Source: Palaemon carinicauda
Lineage: Eukaryota > Arthropoda > Malacostraca > Decapoda > Palaemonidae
NCBI RefSeq assembly: GCF_036898095.1
Contig: NC_090768.1
Span: forward strand, 43,844,790-43,908,789
DNA: 64,000 nucleotides
Direction of reading: 5' to 3'
In this document: piece by piece, positions 38,601 through 45,960 of the stretch
Position numbering within the stretch: position 1 is the stretch's first letter
Layout of the letters: every line of letters starts with the position of its first letter
Notes under the pieces: model-generated
Seen by the model: the letters and a program-made list of their open reading frames with translations, nothing else
Database searches by the model: none
Told to the model about the DNA's origin: nothing
Position numbers and translations under genes: made by a program

Positions 38601-39912
38601 GCTAAATATTTCTCGCATATCTGCCTAATTGTAAAAATCTGATTCATACAACCCCTACCTCTTCTAAAACCACCCTGTACTTCCAAGATTGCATTCTCTG
38701 TTTTATCCTTAATCCTATTAATCAGTACTCTACCATACACTTTTCCAACTACACTCAACAAACTAATACCTCTTGAATTACAACACTCATGATAATAGTA
38801 AATGCTCTAAAGTTGTTGGGATCTTTGATTGTGTAATCCATTCATATTCCTATTCTTTTTCTGTTCCTACTTATTCACATTCTTTTTTATTTTTTATTTC
38901 ATTACTCTTTTACTTTAATATAAGAATACAAATACATTTGCATATTGTCCTTATTTCAAATGTTTTACAGTAATTGCTCTTCTTTTAGGAGGGTCTTAAT
39001 CATTTTAATATTTAATTTGTGAAGACATCTTTTAACACAGTTTTTTTTAGTGTCTAAGGTTACCCAGTAACCTAGCTTTTCTCTCCCAATCCCATCCTTG
39101 TTTTAAACTTTTGTTGAATACAAAAGATAGCGGGTATATTTAGGCATATATGATGACACATCAGTTTGTTTTATGTTTAAAAGCTTAATTTTTAGAAATT
39201 GGCAAGTTTACAATGGGAAATAAAGTTAGGTGTATAAAATACATATACAGTAGGTAGGCCTATTTGTAGATATAAATAAAATGTGTATAAAATATATATA
39301 GGTACTGTATAAATAGAAATGTCTGTATTTAATTATTTACGATAGTTTTTTTACATTAGAGGGTAGTACCCACAAGTGCTATTTTTCTAGACTTTATAAA
39401 GCAATTATGGGATGAGTTTGCTGGCCCCGTACAGTACTCTTCCAGTGACTGTTTAAGGAGCTTATATACTAATGGTGTCTGTCTTTTCCAGATGGTCATC
39501 CATTCAAGTAATGACCAGACCTATGTCAACTAATGTTGACCATAAAAGCCTTATAGAAATGGTTTGAATGCTGTAAAATATTGGAATAATAATGGAGATT
39601 AAGAGGTCTTTTTATGTTGATGTGTAAGAGTACACAGCATTGAGGTAAAAATTACATTTCACTTTTGTTGTGCATTTCTCTACCTTGCCTTGACAGCTTT
39701 GGGAAAGGAAACACAACCTCAACGTTACCTCACACGCGGGAAAGTTGCACCAAGCCGTCTAGATCTCAGCACCGCGGGACTTCTAAAACCAAGGAGTCGC
39801 TGAACAAAACCAGTTTGCGGGATAAATGCTCTCACACCAAAGGTGGAATAAGTAAGGCGAAGAAAGATCTGAATAACAGCAAGGTTAAGAGTAAAGCCAA
39901 GCAACTCAAAGG
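26594..39912 (+). CDS. BARD1: BARD1-like RING gene, exons 1-3 (5' part)
   Basis: The gene appears to encode a BARD1-type RING protein, the partner of BRCA1 in the nuclear ubiquitin ligase used in DNA double-strand break repair. Exons 26594-26676, 28841-29047 and 39697-39912 join in phase. The RING reads C-x2-C (CDNC), then CLGRCDHFFCIKC, then CPKC, so all eight zinc ligands are present. The helix LETLLQ before the first cysteine and the AKNLRHLV helix after the RING match the BARD1 flanking helices, and CLG-x-C-x-H is BARD1-like rather than BRCA1-like. Exon 3 is a Lys/Ser-rich linker. The ankyrin and BRCT exons expected of BARD1 were not found in the window. Introns 2 and 3 each hold a full-length DIRS element in the sense direction. 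Confidence 0.8.
26940..27560. mobile_element. Foldback element with long inverted arms
   Basis: The left arm (aacctttgtatatcagcagc, cctacaagccttgtcctta, catacatacaggtgg) is mirrored on the right (ccacctgtatgtatg, aaggacatggcttgtaggtt, gctgatatacaaaggctcc). Arms are about 250 bp, with insertions. The element lies in intron 1 of the BARD1-like gene. Confidence 0.75.
28021..28305 (-). repeat. tRNA-like SINE, family 1
   Basis: Best preserved copy. On the minus strand it starts with cctggcactctactg (A-box-like) and ggtgttcgagaccc (B-box-like), then gtcagcaacctcaccatacc, and ends gccattcatgagcaacctt. Confidence 0.75.
28306..28840. other. BARD1-like intron 1, end
   Basis: Includes a short repeat-like stretch near 28610-28730 (ggcctaacgg, gggggctaacgccccagatc) related to the foldback family, and a TACAGTA 7-mer near 28637. 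Confidence 0.4.
28841..29047 (+). CDS. BARD1: BARD1-like exon 2 (RING)
   Basis: Carries Cys/His ligands 3-8 of the RING (CLGRCDHFFCIKC, CPKC) and the following helix. Acceptor TTCTTTTCAG, donor GTGAG|GTAAGT. Confidence 0.88.
29139..29297 (+). repeat. Left inverted terminal repeat of copy C
   Basis: 159 bp, inverted relative to 35712-35870. The 15 outer bases (tttttcaatattaaa) are specific to the 5' end. Confidence 0.92.
29507..32215 (+). CDS. DIRS ORF1 (gag-like), copy C
   Basis: 902 residues, intact. C-x2-C pairs at residues 13/16, 31/34 and 45/48 plus Cys39 form a probable zinc cluster. Residues ~300-560 are Pro/Gln-rich with many PQ repeats. An acidic block (SGDEVSEEEAAHLDPSSDVEE) near 590 precedes the helical capsid-like region (~620-840). 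The tail is basic (SRSRSRKGPKTSKGKH). The start ATG follows a ~380-bp leader. The stop is TGA-CTC and the downstream recombinase frame continues in phase. Confidence 0.88.
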   Translation: MSDLSQAPPHRRCRSCNRRIPKASVDPHTACSDCRERPCQLEDRCEECAGLSELEFVRFLKYSTKLERERVRRSSFRSSLFSSPHDPQPFPPPVVATPEPTICAQPDMSVVLRAIQALGDKVESVVSDHKSLMAEVKELKVKSAVGGDSASAVPSASVSAVPSASVSVSVLREGTSVRASRPPSPGPLASSQAQGRSNVEGQKGSAGLDRRTEVSSVVAGVSYRDRHSHPQTIEPLFSSSAEEMSGRKRWTQVSRPLKRKVQTSRVLQPGCSHWISSDSPQSSGDCTPPKRGKVMPQQTSSSVKALPQQTLASVDPKMTLLQSMQSQLAVLMRECQAEKVTPPPASAPPHRSPVCQAYEVEVPQATLPRSELPVSSGVQQPPPSLRQPQQWEQESYALLPPLPLAVKPARQQPLEVRQPLPSMRQPPQHSLQRPQPSSRREPQLLRLAIQEPQLARQELRSAQPLPQLSQLTPQEPQLVPQEPATAHTQPLQQAQLLRQDTHVRSQPPQPMRLPSSTLLDQSLQPEPQVLTQQQRLEDETTSVYAPACSDSAVQHTAVTLPLTSLHSGDEVSEEEAAHLDPSSDVEEHKSSPLPIDFRKVLALFREVYPDHFVSATPRSPPSEFSLGMQPVKSTYTKLVFARSSKRALRILGDWLQSKQQLGKTSFMFPPTKLTSKAGVWYATGEEPGLGVPASAQADFSSLVDSPRRSAMRRSKVCWTFSDLDHFLKGVFRAFEIFNFLDWCLGALSKKTSPADKDSAMLLMSCMDKAIRDGSGELASMFVSGVLKKREQLCTFLSSSITPCQRSQLLFAPLSKFLFPEELIKDLSAAMIQKDTHDLVASSARKAKVAPSVPRTYRTPVADTPATRFIPPFRGRAPSRGSSRPDSSRSRSRKGPKTSKGKH
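32013..35177 (+). pseudogene. Frameshift-fused RT-to-recombinase ORF, copy C
   Basis: A 1054-residue open frame begins as the RT frame (LDLKDAYFHVPIH, LYLDDWLL present). At the GCAG duplication near 33190 it passes into the tyrosine recombinase frame and runs on to the recombinase end. RNase H and methyltransferase are thereby lost from this product and remain only as a separate open frame at 33211-34278. The recombinase domain itself keeps LATAKRVSEVHAF, HEVRAVATSMAF and FASFYL. The fusion is a mutation product; copy D shows the parental arrangement. Confidence 0.85.
33211..34278 (+). pseudogene. Detached RNase H / methyltransferase frame, copy C
   Basis: 355 residues in the original RT frame after the 4-bp duplication. 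It contains FSDASDSGWGA, VNSDNTTALAYIS, SADRLSRK, DLFATSMTKRLP and YAFPPFKI. It is separated from RT by the frameshift. Confidence 0.8.
35577..35667 (+). repeat. ICR of copy C
   Basis: Reverse complement of the 5' end (gggtaagtttaatattgaaa) followed directly by the reverse complement of the 3' end (atgttattttcattagtaaa). This is the DIRS1-type internal complementary region. Confidence 0.9.
35712..35870 (+). repeat. Right inverted terminal repeat of copy C
   Basis: 159 bp, inverted relative to 29139-29297. The outer 37 bases to 35907 are 3'-end specific. Confidence 0.92.
36405..36655 (+). repeat. tRNA-like SINE, family 1
   Basis: Shares tctgcaacctcaccatcc, cagccattgcctggacctcc and ctctgtctcttgga-like blocks with the other family 1 copies. 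In intron 2 of the BARD1-like gene. Confidence 0.7.
36656..37214. other. BARD1-like intron 2, nothing coding seen
   Basis: AT-rich. A TACTGTA 7-mer lies near 36847. No other structure was recognised. Confidence 0.4.
37215..38775 (-). mobile_element. 5'-truncated LINE (non-LTR retrotransposon)
   Basis: A minus-strand element with a long RT-containing frame and a 3' part of about 260 bp at 37215-37480. It lies in intron 2 of the BARD1-like gene, antisense. The 5' end, including any endonuclease, is missing. Confidence 0.85.
37481..38761 (-). CDS. LINE reverse transcriptase, partial ORF
   Basis: A 426-residue open frame. RT motifs are visible: AFMDLEKAYDRVD (metal-binding Asp), GLRQGC, then LLFADDTVL with the FADD catalytic pair near residue 170. 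The C-terminal part has MNVLRWFGHVERM and a GRSTRGRPRFGWMDGVK segment typical of many arthropod LINEs. The frame has no stops, so the copy is young, but it lacks the N-terminal half. Class (RTE-like or other) is not certain. Confidence 0.8.
   Translation of the reverse strand: MLSVVGKVYGRVLINRIKDKTENAILEVQGGFRRGRGCMNQIFTIRQICEKYLAKGKEVYVAFMDLEKAYDRVDREAIWNVMRLYGVGGRLLQAVKSFYKGSKACVRIGNEVSDWFPVRVGLRQGCVMLPWLFNLYVDGVVREVNARVLGRGLKLVGENDHEWEVNQLLFADDTVLVADTEENLDRLVTEFGRVCERRKLRVNVGKSKVMRCTRREGGARLNVMLNGELLEEVDQFKYLGSVVAANGGVEADVRQRVNEGCKVLGAVKGIVKNRGLGMNVKRVLYEKVIVPTVMYGSELWGMKVMERQKLNVFEMKCLRSMAGVSRVDRVRNEVVRVRTGVRNELVARVDMNVLRWFGHVERMENGCLLKKVMNARVDGRSTRGRPRFGWMDGVKKALGDRRIDVREARERARNRNEWRAIVTQFR
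38776..39696. other. BARD1-like intron 2, end
   Basis: AT-rich. TACAGTA/TACTGTA 7-mers lie near 39246, 39303 and 39430. No other feature was recognised. Confidence 0.4.
39697..39912 (+). CDS. BARD1: BARD1-like exon 3
   Basis: Joins exon 2 in phase (AG|C gives Ser). It encodes 72 residues rich in Lys, Ser and Thr with NLS-like stretches (KAKKDLNNSKVKSKAK). Acceptor CTTGACAG, donor AAAGG|GTAGGT. Confidence 0.75.
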
Positions 39913-40806
39913 GTAGGTTAATCGCTAAATGTGACATTATATCGACTGCATTAGTTCCTGTGCAAAATTGGATCTATTAATATGTCTTTCTTGTTTCCTT
40001 ATGTTGTATTACAAGATGTTTTATGCTGAATTTCAAGCAATTTATGGCAACTTCTATGAATTAATTTTATTAATTAACTTATGATGGTACTGTATGTTAA
40101 GTTTCTATTATATCTATCTAAGAGTAAAGAAGTAATACATGATATTTGTACTTTTACAAAGTAAAGAACATAGAAAACTATTAGCATTCAGGTAAAATTC
40201 ATATGAAAAAACTTGCTTTAGTGTGAAAACTATTGCTACAGTATTTGAATATATGTGTTACTGTATTTGTTATATTGAAAATATATCATTATACTTTCCC
40301 AATTTACTAGTTCCACGATCTTTTCTTTAATTTAACAATGGCAAAGCATTCCTTATTTTTTTTTCAGTATTAGTCAGTAAGACATATTGACTACAAGTTG
40401 CTATATTTGTAATCTAAAATTTTTTTCTATATACAGTATCTGTTGTTTAAAGGTTTGCATGCTTGGGATTAATGGGCAATCTCATTATAAACTGTGATTA
40501 TTATTATAATTTCAGATATCTGGTAAGCTAATAAATTTATATAACTAAACTGAAAACTGCCAATTTTTACATATGCCTCAATCTGCGATTAAACTGTGAA
40601 ATAAGTTGTTCGAAAAGAACTGTTCTATTTACCAGCAGTCGGGTAGAAGTGGGATCAAATTAACTGGCTCACTTATTGTACTAAAGGTACTATAGCAGAC
40701 TGATATGATTCTACGCCACTCAATTGTTACGCTTCGGAAGTTATTTGAAGGAATTTAAAGTATTTTTTTCATGGCTTCTTTTTTTTATAATTTTGTGGAA
40801 GGGTCA
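39913..40806. other. BARD1-like intron 3, before copy D
   Basis: AT-rich, with TACAGTA/TACTGTA 7-mers near 40088, 40236, 40259 and 40434. No gene was recognised. Confidence 0.4.
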
Positions 40807-40821
40807 TTTTTCAATATTAAA

Positions 40822-40985
40822 CTTACCCGATAATCATGTAGCTGTCAACTCCGTTGCCCGACAGAATTCTACGGGAGGGATACGCCAGCTATCACTATAC
40901 TAGAAGGGGGTGTACTCACCAGCGCCACCTGTGGCCAGGTACAGTACTGCAGTACTTCTTGTTGACACCACCTCAATTTTTCCTC
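40822..40985 (+). repeat. Left inverted terminal repeat of copy D
   Basis: 164 bp, as in copy C plus a 5-bp insertion at 40940-40946 that is absent from the right repeat. Confidence 0.9.
40940..40946. other. TA to TACAGTA insertion (Tc1/mariner-type footprint)
   Basis: Copy C reads ccaggtactgcag where D reads ccaggtacagtactgcag. The right repeat of D also lacks the insertion. Confidence 0.75.
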
Positions 40986-41192
40986 TGTCGTGCTTCCGGC
41001 AAGACGTTCTTGGATACGCTTATGATTTTGGAGTATTGTTCACGGTTTTTGGTGAAGTATTTCTCTAAGATTTCAGCTATTAGCTATACTGGAAACTTCT
41101 ATTAGCTTAGATAGCTTTTATTTGGTTTTGATTAATGGTTAACGATCTTTTGCTTGATTTGGAATCCCCCTTGACTAGCTCTTTGATTCAAG

Positions 41193-43901
41193 ATGTCTGA
41201 CCCTTCACAAGCCCCACCCCATAGACGATGTAGGTCTTGTAATAGGCGTATTCCGAAGGCCTCGGTTGATCCTCACACCGCTTGTTCTGACTGTAGGGAA
41301 AGACCCTGTCAGTTGGAAGATCGATGTGAGGAATGCGCCGGTCTTTCGGAACTTGAATTTGTTCGATTTCTTAAATATTCAACCAAGTTAGAGAGAGAGA
41401 GAGTTAGGAGGAGTTCTTCTCGCTCTTCGCTTTTTTCCTCACCTCATGATCCTCAACCTTTTCCTCCCCCTGTAGTGGCTACCCCCGAACATACTATTTG
41501 TACTCAACCTGATATGTCCGATGTTTTGCGTGCCATTCAGGCTTTAGGTGACAAAGTGGAATCGGTGGTTAGTGACCATAAGTCTCTCTTGGCAGACGTC
41601 AAAGAGCTTAAGGTCAAAAGTGCAGTGGGAGGTGATAGTGCCAGTGCTGTGCCAAGTGCTAGTGTCAGTGCGGTGCCGAGTGCTAGTGTCAGTGTCAGTG
41701 TTGTGCGTGAGGGTACTTCTGTGCGTGCCAGTCGTCCTCCCAGTCCTGGACCTCTTGCAAGCTCCCAAGCCCAGGGGAGAAGCAATGTCGAAGGGCAAAA
41801 GGGTTCGGCAGGCCTTGATCGGCGCACAGAAGTATCCTCGGTGGTTGCGGGCGTGTCTTACAGAGACCGTCACTCCCACCCGCAGACGATTGAGCCCTTA
41901 TTTTGCTCGTCTGCAGAAGAAATGTCGGGGAGAAAACGCTGGACTCAGGTCTCTAGACCTCTTAAACGTGAAGTCCAGACCTCAAGAGTTCTACAACCTG
42001 GATGCAGTCATTGGATTAGCTCTGACTCTCCGCTGTCATCAGGTGACTGCACACCTCCTAAGAGAGGTAAGGCGATGCCTCAACAGACCTCATCTTCTGT
42101 TAAGGCTTTGCCTCAGCAGACCTTAGCATCTGTTGACCCCAAGATGACTTTGCTGCAGTCCATGCAGTCACAGCTTGCGGTTTTAATGCGTGAGTTTCAG
42201 GCTGAGAAGGTTACACCTCCTCCTGCGAGCGCTCCGCCTCACCGCAGTCCAGTCTGCCAGGCGTACGAAGTTGAGGTTCCTCAGGCTACCTTACCGCGTT
42301 CTGAGTTGCCAGTTACCAGCGGTGTGCAGCAACCTCAGCCTTCCTTAAGACAACCTCAACAATGGGAGCAGGAGTCTTATGCCTTACTTCCTCCTCTTCC
42401 TCTTGCGGATAGACCATCGAGGCAACAACCTCTTGAGGTACGACAACCTCTTCCATCCATGAGGCAGCCACCTCAGCTCTCGCTGCAGCGACCTCAACTC
42501 TCCTCAAGGCGAGAGCCTCAACTCTTAAGGCTAGCACCTCAGGAACCTCAACTCGCGAGACAGGAACTGCGTTCTGCGCAGCCACTACCTCAACTCTCGC
42601 AGCTCACACCTCAGGAACCTCAACTCGCTCCTCAGGAACCTGCTACTGCGCATCCGCAACCCTTGCAGCAAGCGCAACGCTTGAGACAGGAAGCTCATGC
42701 TAGGAGTCAGCCACCTCAACCCATGCGCCTACCTTCCTCTACTCTTCTTGACCAGTCTTTGCAGCCTGAACCTCAGGTTTTAACTCAGCAACAGAGACTT
42801 GAGGATGAAACCACAAGTGTTTATGCACCCGCTTGTTCAGATTCTGCTGTTCAGCATACCGCTGTTACTTTACCTCTCACTTCGCTACACTCTGGTGATG
42901 AGGTTTCTGAGGAGGAAGCTGCGCACCTTGATCCCTCTTCGGACGTGGAGGAACCCAAGTCTTCTCCTCTACCCATTGACTTTCGTAAGGTCCTGGCTCT
43001 TTTCAGAGAGGTATACCCGGATCATTTTGTTTCTGCTACCCCCCGCTCTCCTCCATCTGAGTTTTCGCTGGGCATGCAACCTGTTAAGTCAGCCTATACT
43101 AAGCTCGTCTTTGCTAGATCCTCTAAGAGAGCTTTAAGAATATTAGGGGATTGGTTGCAGTCCAAACAGCAACTAGGGAAGACTTCCTTTATGTTCCCAC
43201 CTACTAAGCTCACTTCTAAGGCGGGCGTATGGTATGCCACAGGAGAGGAACCAGGCTTGGGAGTCCCTGCCTCTGCCCAGGCTGACTTCTCAAGTTTGGT
43301 CGACTCTCCTCGTAGATCAGCGATGAGGCGCTCTAAGGTCTGCTGGACCTTTTCCGACGTAGACCACTTCTTAAAGGGTGTATTTCGTGCCTTTGAGATT
43401 TTCAATTTTCTCGACTGGTGCCTGGGGGCCTTGAGCAAGAAGACCTCCCCTGCGGACAAGGACTCAGCCATGCTTATAATGTCCTGCATGGATAAAGCAA
43501 TTCGGGATGGGTCCGGCGAGCTTGCATCAATGTTTGTTTCAGGAGTTCTTAAGAAAAGGGAGCAACTTTGCACTTTTCTTTCTTCCAGCATCACACCTTG
43601 TCAAAGGTCCCAACTCCTTTTTGCTCCGCTTTCTAAGTTCTTGTTCCCCGAAGAGCTTATCAAGGATTTGTCTGCGGCCCTGATTCAGAAGGACACTCAT
43701 GATCTTGTGGCCTCTTCAGCTCGTAAGGCTAAGGTTGCTCCCTCAGTTCCCAGGACTTACCGCACCCCAGTGGCTGATACTCCTGCTACAAGGTTTATTC
43801 CGCCCTTTCGTGGCAGAGCCCCCAGCCGAGGAAGCTCCCGTCCAGACTCTTCCAGGAGCAGGTCTAGGAAAGGTCCCAAGACTTCAAAAGGCAAACACTG
43901 A
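41193..43901 (+). CDS. DIRS ORF1 (gag-like), copy D
   Basis: 902 residues, intact, with the same order as in copy C: zinc-type Cys cluster (C13, C16, C31, C34, C39, C45, C48), Ser/Val repeats (SASVSAVPSASVS) near 150-170, Pro/Gln-rich middle, acidic block, helical capsid-like block (FRAFEIFNFLDWCLGAL), basic tail. Probably the particle or nucleic-acid-binding protein of the element. The last 203 bases overlap the RT frame (+1). It ends in TGA-CTC. Confidence 0.88.
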   Translation: MSDPSQAPPHRRCRSCNRRIPKASVDPHTACSDCRERPCQLEDRCEECAGLSELEFVRFLKYSTKLERERVRRSSSRSSLFSSPHDPQPFPPPVVATPEHTICTQPDMSDVLRAIQALGDKVESVVSDHKSLLADVKELKVKSAVGGDSASAVPSASVSAVPSASVSVSVVREGTSVRASRPPSPGPLASSQAQGRSNVEGQKGSAGLDRRTEVSSVVAGVSYRDRHSHPQTIEPLFCSSAEEMSGRKRWTQVSRPLKREVQTSRVLQPGCSHWISSDSPLSSGDCTPPKRGKAMPQQTSSSVKALPQQTLASVDPKMTLLQSMQSQLAVLMREFQAEKVTPPPASAPPHRSPVCQAYEVEVPQATLPRSELPVTSGVQQPQPSLRQPQQWEQESYALLPPLPLADRPSRQQPLEVRQPLPSMRQPPQLSLQRPQLSSRREPQLLRLAPQEPQLARQELRSAQPLPQLSQLTPQEPQLAPQEPATAHPQPLQQAQRLRQEAHARSQPPQPMRLPSSTLLDQSLQPEPQVLTQQQRLEDETTSVYAPACSDSAVQHTAVTLPLTSLHSGDEVSEEEAAHLDPSSDVEEPKSSPLPIDFRKVLALFREVYPDHFVSATPRSPPSEFSLGMQPVKSAYTKLVFARSSKRALRILGDWLQSKQQLGKTSFMFPPTKLTSKAGVWYATGEEPGLGVPASAQADFSSLVDSPRRSAMRRSKVCWTFSDVDHFLKGVFRAFEIFNFLDWCLGALSKKTSPADKDSAMLIMSCMDKAIRDGSGELASMFVSGVLKKREQLCTFLSSSITPCQRSQLLFAPLSKFLFPEELIKDLSAALIQKDTHDLVASSARKAKVAPSVPRTYRTPVADTPATRFIPPFRGRAPSRGSSRPDSSRSRSRKGPKTSKGKH

Positions 43902-45960
43902 CTCTCCTCCTCTCCAGACAGCAGTAGGAGCCAGACTCAAGACCTTCTGGCAAGCTTGGGAAAGAAGAGGTGCAGACGCCCAGTCTGTCAGGTGGCTAAG
44001 GGAGGGTTACAGGATACCATTCTGCCGCAAACCCCCTCTGACCACTTCTCCCATCAACCTCTCTCCCAACTACAAGGAAAAGGACAAGAGGCTAGCGTTA
44101 CACCAGGAGGTGTCGCTCCTGTTACAGAAGAAGGCAGTGGTTATAGTCCGGGACCATCAATCCCCGGGCTTCTACAACCGTCTCTTTCTGGTGGCCAAGA
44201 AGACAGGAGGTTGGAGACCGGTGCTGGACGTCAGCGCGCTCAATGCTTATGTCACCAAGCAGACGTTCACTATGGAGACGACGAAGTCGGTCCTAGCAGC
44301 GGTCAGGCAGGAGGACTGGATGGTCTCGTTGGATCTGAAAGACGCTTACTTTCACGTTCCTATTCATCCAGACTCCCAACCTTTCCTGAGATTCGTTTTT
44401 GGAAAGGTTGTGTACCAATTCCAAGCCCTGTGTTTTGGCCTAAGCACAGCTCCTATGGTGTTTACGCATCTGATGAGGAATATTGCAAAATTCCTCCACT
44501 TATCGGACATCAGAGCCTCCCTTTATTTAGACGACTGGCTGTTGAGAGCCTCCACGAGTCGTCGCTGTCTGGAGAGTCTCAACTGGACTTTGGACTTGAC
44601 CAAGGAACTGGGTCTATTAGTCAACATAGAAAAGTCCCAGCTCATTCCCTCCCAATCCATAGTTTACCTGGGAATGGAGATTCGGAGTCAGGATTTTCGG
44701 GCTTTTCCATCGGCCCCAAGGATAAGCCAAGCCCTAGAATGCATCCTGAGCATGCTGAAGAGGAACAGTTGCTCGGTGAGACAGTGGATGAGTCTAACAG
44801 GGACCCTGTCATCGTTAGCCCTGTTCGTCGAGTTAGGGAGACTCCACCTCCGCCCTCTCCAATTCCATCTAGCAGCTCATTGGGACAAGGATTTGACGCT
44901 CGAAGCAGTCTCTATTCCTGTCACCAAAGAGATGAAGACCACTCTCTTGTGGTGGAAGACCAACCTCCTTCTCAAGGAGGGCCTATCGTTAGCGATTCAG
45001 ACCCCCAATCTTCATCTCTTCTCGGATGCATCAGACTCGGGCTGGGGCGCGACCTTGAACGGACAGGAATGCTCGGGAACATGGAACAGGGAACAGGAAA
45101 CGCTCCACATCAACTGCAAGGAGCTGCTGGCAGTTCATATGGCCCTAATGAACTTCAAGTCCCTCCTGCTAGGCAAGGTGGTGGAGGTGAACTCCGACAA
45201 CACCACAGCCTTAGCTTACATCTCCAAGCAGGGAGGGACCCATTCGAGGAACCTGTACGAGATAGCAAGGGACCTCCTCATTTGGTCAAGAAGTCTAAAC
45301 CTCACTCTAGTAACGAGGTTCATTCAGGGCAACATGAACGTCTCAGCAGATCGCCTAAGCAGAAAAGATCAAGTCATCCCCACGGAATGGATCCTTCACA
45401 AGAGCGTGTGCAACAGACTTTGGACCTTGTGGGGTCAACCTACGATAGATCTGTTTGCTACCTCCATGACCAAGAGGCTTCCTTTGTACTGTTCCCCAGT
45501 TCCAGACCCAGCAGCAGTTCATGTGGATGCTTTTCTGCTGAATTGGTCCCATCTCGACCTTTACGCATTCCCACCGTTCAAGATCATCAACAGAGTCATT
45601 CAGAAGTTCGTCTCGCACGAAGGGACACGGCTGACGCTGGTTGCTCCCCTTTGGCCTGCAAGAGAATGGTTCACAGAGGTACTACAATGGCTGGTCGACG
45701 TTCCCAGGACTCTCCCTCTAAGAGTGGACCTTCTACGTCAACCTCACGTAGACAAGGTACACCCAAACCTCCACGCTCTTCGTCTGACTGCCTTCAGACT
45801 GTCGAAAGATTCGCTAGAGCTAGAGGCTTTTCGAAGGAGGCAGCCAGAGCGATTGCCAGAGCAAGGAGGGTATCCACTCGTAGAGTCTACCAATCCAAGT
45901 GGGAAGTCTTCCGAAGCTGGTGTAGAGCCAATGCAGTTTCCTCTACCAATACCTCTGTAA
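43699..45960 (+). CDS. DIRS RT / RNase H / methyltransferase, copy D
   Basis: 753 residues, intact. RT: LDLKDAYFHVPIH near residue 211 and YLDD at about 276-279. RNase H: SDASDSGWGA near 442, the CKELLAVH glutamate near 475, NSDNTTAL near 499, SADRLSRK near 550. Dam-like methyltransferase: DLFATS near 584 and AFPPF near 623, followed by LTLVAPLWPAREW. DIRS1 elements are known for this RT-RNase H-methyltransferase order. The frame is +1 relative to ORF1 and starts inside it. Frameshifting or internal initiation is needed. The true N-terminus is not fixed; GARLKTFWQAW near residue 78 is conserved in all copies. Confidence 0.9.
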   Translation: MILWPLQLVRLRLLPQFPGLTAPQWLILLLQGLFRPFVAEPPAEEAPVQTLPGAGLGKVPRLQKANTDSPPLQTAVGARLKTFWQAWERRGADAQSVRWLREGYRIPFCRKPPLTTSPINLSPNYKEKDKRLALHQEVSLLLQKKAVVIVRDHQSPGFYNRLFLVAKKTGGWRPVLDVSALNAYVTKQTFTMETTKSVLAAVRQEDWMVSLDLKDAYFHVPIHPDSQPFLRFVFGKVVYQFQALCFGLSTAPMVFTHLMRNIAKFLHLSDIRASLYLDDWLLRASTSRRCLESLNWTLDLTKELGLLVNIEKSQLIPSQSIVYLGMEIRSQDFRAFPSAPRISQALECILSMLKRNSCSVRQWMSLTGTLSSLALFVELGRLHLRPLQFHLAAHWDKDLTLEAVSIPVTKEMKTTLLWWKTNLLLKEGLSLAIQTPNLHLFSDASDSGWGATLNGQECSGTWNREQETLHINCKELLAVHMALMNFKSLLLGKVVEVNSDNTTALAYISKQGGTHSRNLYEIARDLLIWSRSLNLTLVTRFIQGNMNVSADRLSRKDQVIPTEWILHKSVCNRLWTLWGQPTIDLFATSMTKRLPLYCSPVPDPAAVHVDAFLLNWSHLDLYAFPPFKIINRVIQKFVSHEGTRLTLVAPLWPAREWFTEVLQWLVDVPRTLPLRVDLLRQPHVDKVHPNLHALRLTAFRLSKDSLELEAFRRRQPERLPEQGGYPLVESTNPSGKSSEAGVEPMQFPLPIPL

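Noticed and set aside
43094..43594. Antisense open frames inside DIRS ORF1 (also at 31408-31908, 41537-41879, 29851-30193)
   Set aside because: They are shadows of the sense ORF1 reading frame. Similar shadows appear in both copies because the sense strands are nearly identical.
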